A DNA stretch of 64,000 nucleotides from Filosporella fistucella (lineage: Eukaryota > Ascomycota > Leotiomycetes > Helotiales): the NCBI GenBank assembly GCA_030077755.1, contig JAQJZZ010000005.1:806001-870000 (forward strand), in the 5' to 3' direction. A program made the position numbers and the translations under genes. Under the pieces are notes generated by a model. That model saw nothing but the letters and a program-made list of their open reading frames with translations, was not told where the DNA came from and searched no databases. This document shows, in pieces, positions 22,235 to 33,201 of this stretch (position 1 is the first letter of the stretch; each line of letters begins with the position of its first letter).

Positions 22235-24382
22235 ATGGCGCTCTCACCTCTCGAGACTCTTGTAGCAGCCCTTCTAGCTATCATTCTGTGGAAAATCCCA
22301 TCATCGATTTTGTTTCGCAAACGAAACGCATATCCATTGCCGCCAGGCCCAGCCGGTGAGCCCATTCTAGGTCATTTGCGGGTTGTGCCATCAGACAAAC
22401 CAGAAATAGCATATGCAAAATGGTCAAAAGAGTACAGTGGGTAACCTTCATAGAATTATGATGGAGCGTCAAGATTGACAATGCTTTGTAGATTCAGATG
22501 TCCTCTATTTCAATATTCTGGGTCAACCAGTCATAGTATTGAACAGTGTCCAGGCCGCTGTCGACCTCCTCGACAAGCGGGGCTCAAATTATTGTGATAG
22601 ACCTAGATTTGTTCTATTTGAAGTGTAATTTTTCATCCCTCGTAATAATTCAAATCATTACTAATATACTTCAGAATGGGATGGGGCATGACTTTGACTT
22701 TCTTACGATGGGGACCTCGATTTCAGATGCACAGAAGACTCATTCAAGGTTCATTCACAAAACCAAATTGTGTGCAGTATCAAGACTTGCAAGAGAGGGA
22801 AACGCATCAACTTGTTGCAAGCATTATGCAAAAACCAGAAGATTGGGAACGCCAGATGAGAAGGTATTCATCTCCCTCAATTACATATTTTCACTATTGC
22901 TAAGTATCCTAGATTCGCCACCGCAATTGTACTAGGAATCGGATTTGGTGTAAACATCAATGATGATAACGATCCATACATTCAGATGGCAATCGATGCG
23001 TCTTACGCCCTTGGTCATGGCGGGGCACCCGCTGGAACACCAGTTGACTTCTTTCCATTCAGTGAGAACCCCTCGTGGCTTGCTACAATGTACTGCCGGA
23101 GACTAACAATTCTTAGTGAAATATCTTCCAAATTGGTTGGTGAGGTCAAGATCACTCAAGTTCGCTCGGGATTGGAAGTGGGCTATTCAGCAAATTCACG
23201 ATGCTCCCTTTGCCGCTGTCCAGAAAGAGATCGTAGGTATTCTGGGTCACTCTGTATTCATCTTATTTATTTTGATACAGGAAGCTGGGACCGCGCAATC
23301 ATCTTTCATTCATTCCCTGATTGACGCAAATTCTCAGAGGGCTGCAAATGGAGAAGCCATCGTCTTTGACTCGGACGATATCAAAGGTGCAGCAGGCGCA
23401 ATTTATGCTGCAGGCCAAGATACGGTAAGCTCACAGTCCAATCCAAAGTTGATTTCGTTCTTACAATTTGCAAGACGTGGTCTACGCTAGTGGTGTTCAT
23501 TCTCAACATGGTTCTGCATCCCGAAATTCAAGCAAAAGCTCAAGCCGAAATTGATTCGGTCATTGGACACGATAGATTGCCCGACTTCAATGACCGGCCG
23601 TCACTTCCATATATTGACAGAATTGTCCAAGAAACATTGAGGTGAGGCACTAATCTTTTTGGATGAGGTCTCTAGCTAATATATGTTCTAGATGGGGGCC
23701 TGTCTCACCGATTGGTAATCCCCACTTCTGAGTTTCAAGATTCCATTCTAACACTTGGAGGTGTTCCACATAAATCTTTAGAAGATGATGTCTATAATGG
23801 AATGTTCATACCAAAAGGTGAGTCTATGAAATATATATTGGCAAACCACGAGACTGATAGTCCTAGGGTATGTGAGCTCCGCATATGTACCTGGAACTAA
23901 ATACTGACTTACAGAAGATCTTTCGTCTATGCAAACGCTCTTGCAATGACACATGATGAAGAAACATATAAAGATCCCGATACCTTCTGCCCGGATAGAT
24001 TCATACCGCAATCAGAAGGCGGAGCAGGAGAACCTTTACCTATTGGCCAGTTCGGGTTTGGCAGGAGGTGAGTCGAAAATGCACAACCGATTGAATTTAC
24101 TGACAGATTCAACCAGAATCTGTCCAGGACGCCACTTGGCAGAAGCAAGTGTGTGGATCGTGATGGCGACAATGCTTGCTACTTTGGATATCAGCAAAGC
24201 TGTTGGTCCAGACGGGAAGGAGATCATTCCTGATGTGGTGTTGACCCCTGGCTTGACAAGGTAAGTAGAATCAAAAGATAAAAGAGTGCTCACTGACCTT
24301 CTCGAGTCATCCAACTCATTTCCCGTGCGTGATGAAGCCGAGATCTAGACTCGCTGAGGAACTTGTCGAGGATGCGTTATAG
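22235..24382 (+). CDS. cytochrome P450 monooxygenase
   Basis: Membrane-anchored haem-thiolate monooxygenase of the fungal class II type. Exons: 22235-22436, 22492-22624, 22675-22863, 22913-23061, 23117-23232, 23281-23424, 23475-23641, 23692-23714, 23761-23821, 23918-24067, 24117-24260, 24307-24382; ~517 aa. An N-terminal helix (LVAALLAIILW) is followed by PLPPGPAGEPILGH. The I-helix has AAGQDTTWS, the K-helix has QETLRWGP (ExxR), PDRF is present, and the haem loop is FGFGRRICPGR with ligand Cys ~447. The junction between 23817 and 23918 is uncertain. A GTGAGT donor at 23818 is out of phase unless a tiny exon (TCCTAGG near 23865-23871) is used, so I joined GA|A at 23821/23918. The gene shares a promoter with homogentisate dioxygenase and faces a P450 reductase. 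An aromatic hydroxylase role is likely but the substrate is unknown. Confidence 0.88.
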
Positions 24383-24753
24383 GGCATGCAATTGGTACAG
24401 TTGCTGGATTAAAGTGGATAAATTCACTGTAAAGAACTGAATAAAATAATTTTATCGACCTTTGAGCTCTTTTAGGGAATCTAATTGATTTTGGGGCGAT
24501 GGATAATCTGAAGCAATTACGATATATTGAAGTGTTATGTCTCTACATAGCAGCTGGATATGGCATCAATTATCTGGGCGCTGTAGCGAAGATTACAGGG
24601 TATTTACTGCATGTCGTTCAGCGCATGACTCGCTAAAGGTTAGGTCCTTAGCGCTGTGTTTTCAAGCGTTGCACACTACCCGTTTCGTAGACAAAAGTTC
24701 AGTAAGGTTTACTCATAATAAGATTAGGTATCTTCAATGCATTTCCCCATATT
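24383..24753. other. convergent intergenic region
   Basis: Short spacer between the 3' ends of the P450 and P450-reductase genes, AT-rich, with presumed 3' UTRs. No gene seen. Confidence 0.5.
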
Positions 24754-27132
24754 CTACGACCATACATCTAACATTACTCGTTTCCTTTCTTTCAAAATCT
24801 TGAGTTCTTCTGCTCCTTCGATCTCTGTACCGCCCATAGACTTTCCAATAATTGATTCCAACACCCCCTCCACCTCTCTCGCCATATGTTTAGCATCTCC
24901 ACAAATATACAGGTACCCTATGCTAGTCAGAAAATCTTTATTTATACTTCCACCAATTACGTACCTTTCTTTTGCACCAGTGCCTCGGCCACAGCCGTCG
25001 CTTGCTCTTTCAACAACTCTTGGACATATTTCTTCGGCTTTGCAGGCTCTCGCGAGAACGCAACATGTAATCTGAATTTACCATCTAGCTCTTTGGCATA
25101 TGACTCCCATTCATCTTTGTAGAGGAAGTCCCAATCTGATCTTCGGCAGCCGTAAAAAAGATCCATACTGCCCCAGTCTTTGAGTGCATCAGATCCTTTT
25201 CGTGCTTTCGCTCGCCGGGCGAGGAAGACTCGTTCCTGGATGAAAGCTCGAAATGGTGCTACACCCTAGATTAGATATTAGCTATGTATGGAAAAGCTTT
25301 GACAGATCACACACTGTGCCAGGCCCGATCATTATCAATGGGACTTTGACGCTTTTCGGTAGACGGAATTTCGAGATTCGGGTGTGAATTGGTACAGCAT
25401 AGCCGTTACCTCTGATATGCTTATTGCGGGGTCCACTGAGAGTATAAACTGGAGAATTTTGGTCTGTAGATTTAACATCCAGGTTGGTGGCCTGCATGAG
25501 ATTGAGAAGATAATTAGACCCCAGTCCATAAATCATGTTTCCGTCTTCTGAAGTTTTGGATTTCGCAACGACAACCGTAATATGGATGGAGTTTGGGTGA
25601 AGCTTTGATGACGATGAGATTGAGTAGAATCGAGGCTGGATGCGAGGAATACAGGAGATGATATGCTCGAACGGGATGCTCCAAGGCGTGAATGGGGTGT
25701 TGCTGCCATCAAGATTGTTGCCAGTAGAAAGCAGTAAAATGTCGGCGAGGCGAAGACCTTTATTTGCAACCACAGAAGAATATCTGTCCCTATCCGTCCC
25801 AAGCTTTTCCAGAAATAGCTTTGACTTCTGATTCGGAGCGTATTTCGCTAATGAATGGATCATCTGGCGTGAAGCAAGTTGCGATATATCGAGATAGTAT
25901 CTCAAAATGCTGTCGTAAGTGGTGGGAGAGGGGGTTGGAACCTTCGCTAGAGCAGGATCCATTGAGACGATATTAATGGCTTGGTGACGTTTCGAATCCA
26001 GTTGAAGTATTCGAAGAAGACGCTCTACCTCTCTGTCTGGATTCAATGGCCAAACGCCAACATGATCACCTGTCTGATAGCTCATTCCAGAATTCGTAAT
26101 ATCGAATTCTACAGACACACAGTTCCTATCGCCATCTTGGAACAATTCTCTAGTAGTGATAATTTGAGAGATGAAAGGGTTTTTCGCATCATGGATACCT
26201 CGCACGCCATCTAAAGATTGCTTTGACAGTTCTCCAAGGTAGATTTTCGTGTCATTGTGTGGTGATACCAGCTCTTTTATGGCGAAGTCGGCAATGGTCG
26301 CTCCTGCCCCCTCTTGCCAGCCCATATGGCTTTCAACATCTCCCCAGATTTCATCTTTCCAGGCGAGATAATCTTCCTCCAAGGACTTATCATCATCTCC
26401 TTCCCCTCTAGCACCAATTCTGGTTGCTTTCGCAGATTTCAAATACTTATCAGCATCTCTGCCTGTGAGACAGAAGTGCTCATAAGTGCTGTTACCCAGA
26501 CAGAACATGAGATACTTGAGATTTGGGAGAGATGAGCCACCCTGAGATAGCTCTAGATTATCTGCTTTGAGGAAGTCAACCAACCCAACAGCATTGTCGG
26601 TCGGCTCGCCTTCGCCATATGTTGCAAGTACGAAAACAACAAGAACATCACTTGGTAGTCTGTCCAGTGCAGCGAAATCATATCTACAATTATTGTTAGC
26701 CCACTTGGCCACTGAATCCGAAGTCAGTCTTACTCCTGGGGGTCGCAAACAAGTGACGATATCCCATAACGTGACTTTATTTCTTTTGCAAGTCTAGTCG
26801 CATATTCTTCCCTTGTTATCGGTCAGGGAATAGTTGATGGACACCGATACCATATACTCACGCTGTCCCAGTTTGTGATCCATAAAACACAATAGCTTTC
26901 TTGCTCTGAACAAGTCAATTTAATCACTGAGTCACGTGCACCAAGCTGCACTTACGCTTTTCTGCAGCTCATCTGCGAAGTCTTTACCAGATTCGACAGT
27001 GGGCTGACTGTCCCCATAAACCTTGTCTTTTAGCCATACCAAAGGCTGCTCGACGGGACTGTAAATGTACAATGCAACAATGCTAAGCAAAAGTGCCAAG
27101 CCAAAGAGCTCGGTATCCGAAAAGGGGGTCAT
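24754..27132 (-). CDS. cprA: NADPH-cytochrome P450 reductase
   Basis: ER-anchored diflavin reductase passing electrons from NADPH to P450s. Exons (5' to 3'): 27132-26956, 26905-26862, 26811-26734, 26683-25315, 25265-24965, 24917-24754; 710 aa, the normal length. The N-terminal anchor is LFGLALLLSIVALYIYS. The FMN domain has FYGSQTGTAEEYA and VLATYGEGEPTDNA. The FAD site is PRFYSISSSS, the NADPH sites are GPGTGVAPFRAFIQERV and FYGCRR, and YICGDAKHMAREV leads to the typical C-terminal DVWS. A TEDGNMIYG-like loop is SEDGNMIYG. All parts needed for function are present. A reductase clustered with a P450 points to a dedicated partner rather than the genome's general-purpose copy. It shares a bidirectional promoter with the Zn2Cys6 regulator. 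Confidence 0.95.
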
Positions 27133-27299
27133 TATACAGAAACAAAATTTGAAGACTAAAAGAATGAGAATTGAACATTCACGCCTTCCAAACTCTTTCT
27201 ACTCCATCCTGTCAAATGTTTTGTGAAACTAATACACAAGATGATAATGCATGCAGCATTCCGATGTTTATCCACCCCCACCTTCAAACACAACCAGAT

Positions 27300-27320
27300 G
27301 TTGCCGGTCTTGCCGGCCGG
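27300..27320. promoter_or_regulatory. clustered TTGCCGG words in the CPR/regulator promoter
   Basis: GTTGCCGG at 27300-27307 followed by TTGCCGGCCGG at 27310-27320. It repeats the half-site found at 3583-3597 and 21891-21898. Confidence 0.4.
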
Positions 27321-27384
27321 ACATTCTCATGACTCGTTATCTCGAGTATCACCAAACATATATCGGATAAGCCCTTGTCATTGA

Positions 27385-27395
27385 CGGCCGGCAAC
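27385..27395 (+). promoter_or_regulatory. CGGCCGGCAAC element
   Basis: Identical over 11 bases to the element at 22024-22034 in the HGD/P450 promoter, and 74 bp before the regulator's start codon. Confidence 0.4.
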
Positions 27396-27468
27396 CATTC
27401 TCCAAATGCTTCGATTTTGAACAGCCCATTAATTCAACATCATTCCGGCACCATATTTCTTTACGGCA

Positions 27469-30393
27469 ATGGAACAAGAATTGCATGAGAGATCGAATCC
27501 ACTCTCAGATCAGCAGCAAATTGAGTCGACTGTGCCGGCAAGAAGAGACCCGGGATTGCCAAAGAGAGCACCGATTGCTTGTAAGAGGTACGGTAGGACT
27601 GCCTTACTGGTAGAGCACGGGACTAATCATCACTCGACACAGATGTCGTCGACTTCGTGTTAAGTGCGTGCATGAAGGTTGTCCACCGTGTAACGGCTGT
27701 CGAAAAGCGGGATCTTCCACAGCAAATGAATGGTTTGGAGACCTTCCTGCTGCCATTTATATCCATTCTCACGTGATGAACCAGTTCTTTCCCTCCAAAA
27801 GGTGCCAAAGATGAAGATCGTGAAGTAAGAGGATCCATCAGTAATTCTGAATGCAAGACTCATGTAGATTGCAGTTCAGAAGATCGCGTGTAAAGGATAG
27901 GAGAGATCATGGGAGTACCAGGTTGTAGTACCTGATAGGCTCCTGGCACTGACTGACTCGATATATTACAGCTCAGGTGCATCGCCATTGGCTTTGGTAC
28001 CACCTCAGGTTGTGGCCTCACCACTTACCCAATTGATACCCAGCTCTCCAAGACAGCATACCAACACGAGCTGCCTCCCACCTTATGAAGAGCTAGTCCA
28101 AGGTTGCAAGATACTCAATAGCTCATATTTCCAGATAGGCAAACATCTCATTTTTAGACAACTATATTAGTACTGATGATAATTAGGGTTCATACCCAAA
28201 GCAATATTCTTGGAACGTCTATCAAGAGATTTCGATTCTATCAGCGTCTTTTTGCTGCTCAGTATATTAAGTGTCTCTGCTAGATTTACTCCAAGTCTCA
28301 TCAAGAGATATGGAGGCACAGCTCAAGCTACCGAGTATTTCATAGCAAAGGCAACTGAGCTTGTTCCACGGGAAATGTATAAACCGTCATTAGAGAGGAC
28401 GCAGGCATTTTTTCTTCTTGCTATTGCTGATTGGGGAAATGGGAATAAAAGTCGTAGTTCCGTCAGTAAATCTACTAACCTTGACTGAACTGTAGCTGAT
28501 GAGATATAAAGATGCATATGGGATTTGCAGTTACCAGTGAGCGGCACCCAAAGTCAGGATTCCTCGATGCTGACGGACAACCAGTGGCAGGCATACTCTG
28601 TCTGCACCGCGAAGAAACATACAATCTCCCACCCAACGCAACAGCAAGCCAAATAATAGAAGCCGAAATAGCTCGTCGCACTTTCTGGATGATTGAGAGT
28701 TCGTCTCCTTCCCCCATTCCCCCACCAAGCTAACACACCAAAAGGCCAAACAAACCTCCACTCCGGCCACAGCACCCCCTTCCCCTTCGCCCTCACAGAC
28801 ATAACCGCCCAACTCCCATGCTCAGAAAACGAATTCGCATTCGGCGTTATCCCTCAAGAACGCGCCGTCCTCCCCGGCACGGAAGCCGCACTCGCACATC
28901 CCTCTCTTGTATCTTCTCCTTCCAGATCTCTGTTTGCGAGTTTAATTCAATCGCATAATTTATGGGGACAGATTGCGAGACGAGCATGTAGGAATGAGAG
29001 GGAGTTGGAGGGAGTGGCGCCCAAGCCGTGGGAGGAGGATAGTGAGTATTGTCAGTTGGCTGGGGCGTTGTTGAAGTGGGAGAGGGAGCTGCCTGTTAGA
29101 CATAGGTGGTCGATTCATAATTTGAGGGGCTATAAGGCGGAATCACTTGATCTTGTTTGTATATTTATCCTGAAATTTGGAAAGTTGCTTACGGATGTAG
29201 TCTTATCTGGCCACTATCATGGTTCTACGTCTGAGCAATATTGTTTTGAGGAGGATATATTTGCCAGAGTAAGTTTGAAGAAATCCAAAAGCAAAATGGT
29301 ATACATTGACAATGATTCAGTATCATCGCCGCAATTACAGGCAGTTCAGAGAGTGTAAGTGGTGCCTCATCTGCCCCTCCGCGGTTCTGGGAGGTTATGT
29401 CAGAAGAATTATTCTGGAATGTACAGAGCTTGTATGAGCAGATTGATGCATACCTTCCATTACGCTCACGGGAGGAGGGTTTCCCTCCAATTATTGTAAG
29501 TACTATCCCTTGTCCATCAATCTTAGCACCAAAAAGGAAAGTGTTTGGGGTTGCTGGGACATGTCCCTGTAGACTTGACATTCATATCCCTAAAATTCAG
29601 TGCACCATCACTGTAAATTTGCCAACAGTCCCTACAATAAGCAGTGAATTGTCGCAGGAATCCCCTTCCCCCCAACAAAAGACAACTACCTATGAGAGGG
29701 AAGATAGCAAATTCAAACTAACACTATTCCCAACCAGGTCTTCTGCGCATATATCTGCGGCTCCCTCGCATCATACCTTTGGAAAACACCCCAGCGTACG
29801 CATCCCCACCCCCTGTCCCAGAGACACATCCTAACAACCCAAAGTCTGCGCACCTCTCTCCCAATCAGCAGAGATGATTTTCCATCGATGTCTTGAAGCT
29901 TTAACAGAGCTTCAACATGCTTGGCCACTAGCTTTACGTTGGCATGAAGCATTAAGGAAAGCGGGGGTGCCCAGTCTGGATGCAGGAGCGCACTTGCAAT
30001 CAAGAAGGGTGGTGATGGCGGAGAGAGCGGATGATACTGTGAGTAACTTTTATATATGGAAGAATTTGGAGCTGAAATACATAGGGTGCCATGGAAATCG
30101 AAACCACTCAAATGCAGCCTGTATCGCGAAGTGTTCCTCTGCTACACGGTCAATCCCGGCCAGCATTCGAGACAGCTACTATTCATCGACATATCATGAA
30201 TCCTGATGTAGAAACTAATCAGTCTGTCTCAGATCATAACATCGTTGAACGAAATGAATTTGTTCCGATTGAGGTGCCTTCAGCAGTTGATGATCTGGGC
30301 AGCTTGCCAAATGATATTTTCGAAGCTGAGCTTACAGCTTTCCTGCAAGGAGAAATACCTGATGATGCTTGGGGGAACTGGGATTGGCAGTGA
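27469..30393 (+). CDS. Zn2Cys6 transcription factor of the cluster
   Basis: Nuclear DNA-binding regulator. Exons: 27469-27587, 27643-27732, 27785-27889, 27972-28138, 28187-28461, 28512-28698, 28745-29154, 29201-29268, 29345-29495, 29738-29795, 29845-30038, 30085-30393; 710 aa. The zinc cluster at ~38-70 reads CKRCRRLRVKC then CPPCNGC; its last Cys is formed across the 27732/27785 splice. The middle region carries the fungal transcription-factor domain: LPPYEELVQGCKILNSSYFQ, SARFTPSLI, MHMGFAVT, ARRTFWMIES and LSNIVLRRIYL. LEALTELQHAWPLALRW is near the end. The acidic C-terminus (FLQGEIPDDAWGNWDWQ) may be an activation segment. The intron at 28139-28186 has a GC donor and the one at 29496-29737 is 242 nt, unusually long here. 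Its place beside the reductase makes it the probable regulator of the neighbouring enzymes. Confidence 0.85.
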
Positions 30394-30602
30394 GCGTTTT
30401 CGATAGACTGCATTCGAGAGCGCTTAGTTAGCGTCCGAGATACACCGATTTCTAGCACGTCTGGCGTGTATTCCACGTCACGCGCGTAAACGCATGCCAC
30501 GCACATGACGTACAAGACGTGGTGAAATGAGATGTGCAAACAGGAATGAAAAGAAAGCAGGGTTGAGAAAAGACGCATATTGTTCGGGTAGAATAAGTAT
30601 AT

Positions 30603-31850
30603 TTAAGACTTAAATGCCTTAGCCAGAGCGGCCGATGACTCTGCTACAAGCTTCTTTCCCTGATCGAGAATTCTGTGTCACGTTAGCTTGCTCTGTTTCC
30701 AATTTCTCGTCTTTATATAACCTACCCTGTAAATCATTAGTACCTTATCACTCGATAAAACGTAGAAGAAAGACAAACATACCATCAAGCGACAAAATCG
30801 AATGCGTACAGCCCACATAAACCACAACCTCAACCTCCACACCCATTCCTCTCAAACACTCCGCATAAGCCAATCCCTCCGGCGCAAGTAAATCCATCTC
30901 TGAAATCCCCATCCAAACTGGGGGTGATTTCTTAAGTAACTCCTCTGAAGCCAAGTTCGGGGAAGCAGTCCAGTTTTTACTATCTTCTGGATTAGGGAGA
31001 TACATATCTCGATACCAAGTCATTCTCGTGGGTGTAAGCCAGGGAGCATTTTGGGATGAAGACCAGATTGTGGAGGTAGTGGCTGTGTTGTCTATTACGG
31101 GGACGGTGAGGAGGAGGAAGGTTAGGGGAATGGGAGGGGAGAGGGTGGAGGCTTTGAGGGAAAGAACTGTTGCTAGGTTGGCGCCACTGGGGGTGGTCAG
31201 TCAAACTCTGGATAAAGAGGAGAATAATACATACGCCGAGCTGCCTCCAATTGCTATTTTGGCCGGGTTGATATTGAGTTCTTTGTTGCCGTGCTGGAAG
31301 ATCCATTCAAGTGATGACACGGCATCGTTTACTGCTGCTGGATATGGATGTTCGGGTGCAAGTCGGTAGTCGACTGTTACGACTATACATGATGCATCTA
31401 AAAGATCAATTTTGAACCTAGACTATTAGTTGGGGTACCTACTTTGACATAAAATCGTGCAGTAATTATTCTCGCTCCCAATATCGCCTAGGACCCACCC
31501 GCCTAACCACTCACCGCATCAGCCCAATCTCCCATTTCACTTCCAACAGAAAACATACCTCCATGAAACCAAATCAAAACCGGCCAACCCTCCTCTGGAA
31601 CTTTACCCATTGGTACGAAAGCTCGCATTCTATAATCTTCCAGCTCTATATCCTTGATACTACCAACTTCCACAGCAGGAGAGCCATAGTTAGGCATCCC
31701 TGGCTTATTCCGAACTTCTGGATCCCATGTGAAAGTTTCAGAGGGTTGGATGTATTGTAAATGGGAATCATGGAATGCTGCATATTGTGGATCAAGCTTG
31801 GGGCGGACTGAAGGGTGGAGGGGTTGGAATATGTGACCGGGTGAAGACAT
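30603..31850 (-). CDS. alpha/beta hydrolase (HSL-type lipase/esterase)
   Basis: Predicted cytosolic carboxylesterase of the hormone-sensitive-lipase (alpha/beta hydrolase 3) type. Exons (5' to 3'): 31850-31559, 31502-31443, 31397-31235, 31186-30779, 30672-30603; ~330 aa. The oxyanion-hole motif WFHGGGWVLG is assembled across the first intron. Nucleophile Ser lies in GGSSAGANLA, also split by an intron. VDYRLAPEHPYPA is diagnostic, catalytic Asp is in EMDLLAPEG, and His is in GCTHSI. The last junction is uncertain: the strong GTATGT donor at 30782 gives no open frame, so I used GTTTGT at 30778 to keep the frame into LDQGKKLVAESSAALA. It is convergent with the regulator. It could hydrolyse an ester precursor before P450 oxidation (inference). 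Confidence 0.83.
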
Positions 31851-32584
31851 CTTGATAGAGCAAAGGGTTGACGTTGGATCAAGCCTTTGAGTTTATATCA
31901 TGGTACTGCAGATTGTAATTTGAACATATCCTAACGATAAATACACGAGCTTAATCACCATATTTCTACCAATTGATTTGGCTCCCCACTTTTGAGTCGC
32001 AATATGCCAGCATCGGGCCGGGCTGGGTGGAATATGGACAACGATGCCGGGACTATAAGGCAATGATATAGCCAATCTTGACGCCTCTTACACCTTTAAA
32101 TGGCGCAGGCGCTGGATCTTAGCTCTTTCATTTTCGTCACGATGAGGCAAGATGTATATGCCTGCATGACGTAAGACACATGAGGTAGAAGTGAAAGCAA
32201 GGAGAAGAATGAAAGGCTTTAACGTCCGTTCTGAGAGGGGATTACCATTTCCGTGTTGAGGAGGGTACTCAGAGCTAAAGAAGTGGTTGTGCAAAGCTTT
32301 AAATCTGTATAATTGATGCTCTATCACAAAGATGTGAAGTTATTGCTCCAGGTCAGAGCTTAGACATTGAATGGTGGAGAAAGAGCTCGACATCACCCAC
32401 CTCGACACCCGATAATTACCCGCTCCTCGCTTCTCACCCCCCAAAAAAACCATTGAACTCCCAAAACTCCTCCGAAATTTTATCTCAAAGTATCTCACAC
32501 TTCCTATCTCCCCCTTTCCATTCCACAAAATATTATCCTCTCCACCTCTCTCCCCAAGGACAACAAAAAATACAAGTTTCTCTC
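31851..32584. other. intergenic region, no gene seen
   Basis: Promoter side of the hydrolase gene, ending at the tRNA. It includes GGGCCGGGC near 32013 and GATGCCGGGA near 32042, only loosely like the cluster element. The A-run at 32564-32569 is the T6 pol III terminator of the tRNA read on the minus strand. Confidence 0.45.
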
Positions 32585-32668
32585 TCCCTCGGGTGGGCTC
32601 GAACCACCAACCTCTCGATAGAACTGTTAATAACAGTCGAACGCGCTAGCCAATTGCGCCACGAGGGA
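32585..32668 (-). tRNA. tRNA-Asn: tRNA-Asn (GTT) with an 11-nt intron
   Basis: Read on the minus strand, the acceptor stem TCCCTCG pairs with CGAGGGA. The D arm is GGCGCAATTGGCTAGCGC-like, the anticodon stem TTCGA pairs with TCGAG, and the T arm carries GGTTCGAGCC. The anticodon loop is CTGTTA plus A once an 11-nt intron (TTAACAGTTCT, after position 37) is removed, giving anticodon GTT. That leaves 73 nt, the normal length without CCA. A run of six T on the minus strand at 32564-32569 acts as the RNA polymerase III terminator. Confidence 0.93.
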
Positions 32669-33201
32669 TTGTACTTTTTATGAATGCCGACGACGTATTA
32701 CATATTATCTCCCTACTATTCCTTCGCCCCACGTTCAAAGACGGACGTGGACATGATGGGGTGATGTGGCATTTTCGGAACTTCGGCCTTTGAGTTTAGG
32801 TTTGGCAGAATTAGGCGGTGAGGAGCTATAAAAATTTTTGGGAGCTGGGATGGAGGTTTGAGCTCTAGGAAGAAGGGAGGTGAGAGAGAGGTTTAGTTGG
32901 GGAAGGATGGAGGATATGAGAAGTTAAAGTTTGTTTAGAAACGTAAGGCTATATGTTTATAGTTACATTGCATCCACAGCGTGGTCATCGTTCTTTATCC
33001 TCACTCTTGTTCTCGTCCACCAGCGCGCTTTACAGCATAGGTAAGCTCCAGACAACAAAACCTCAAGCTTCATGTTACCTGTATTTTCCCCTATCATTGC
33101 ATATTCTTGAATTAAATGGTTTCGGGGGTGTGATTTGTATCTGCGAAGTGTATGTAAGCTGTCCTATTTGGACAGTGGAAAGAGTACGATGCACGCATCT
33201 A
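32669..33201. other. intergenic region, no gene seen
   Basis: Holds the upstream side of tRNA-Asn and the 3' flank of the small minus-strand gene. No convincing coding sequence. Confidence 0.45.

Larger units (their letters stand above)
27133..27468. other. bidirectional promoter, P450 reductase / Zn2Cys6 regulator
   Basis: 336-bp region between divergent genes, rich in CCGG words (27300-27320, 27385-27395). No gene seen. Confidence 0.6.

Noticed and set aside
27733..27784. Premature stop of the cluster regulator, suggesting a pseudogene
   Set aside because: The stop lies beyond a clean 52-nt GT...AG intron; splicing both removes it and supplies the missing zinc-cluster cysteine.
31503..31558. 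Extension of the hydrolase frame after HGG (reading MFSVGSEMG...)
   Set aside because: This is the first intron read through. Splicing at 31558/31503 restores the HGGGW oxyanion motif.
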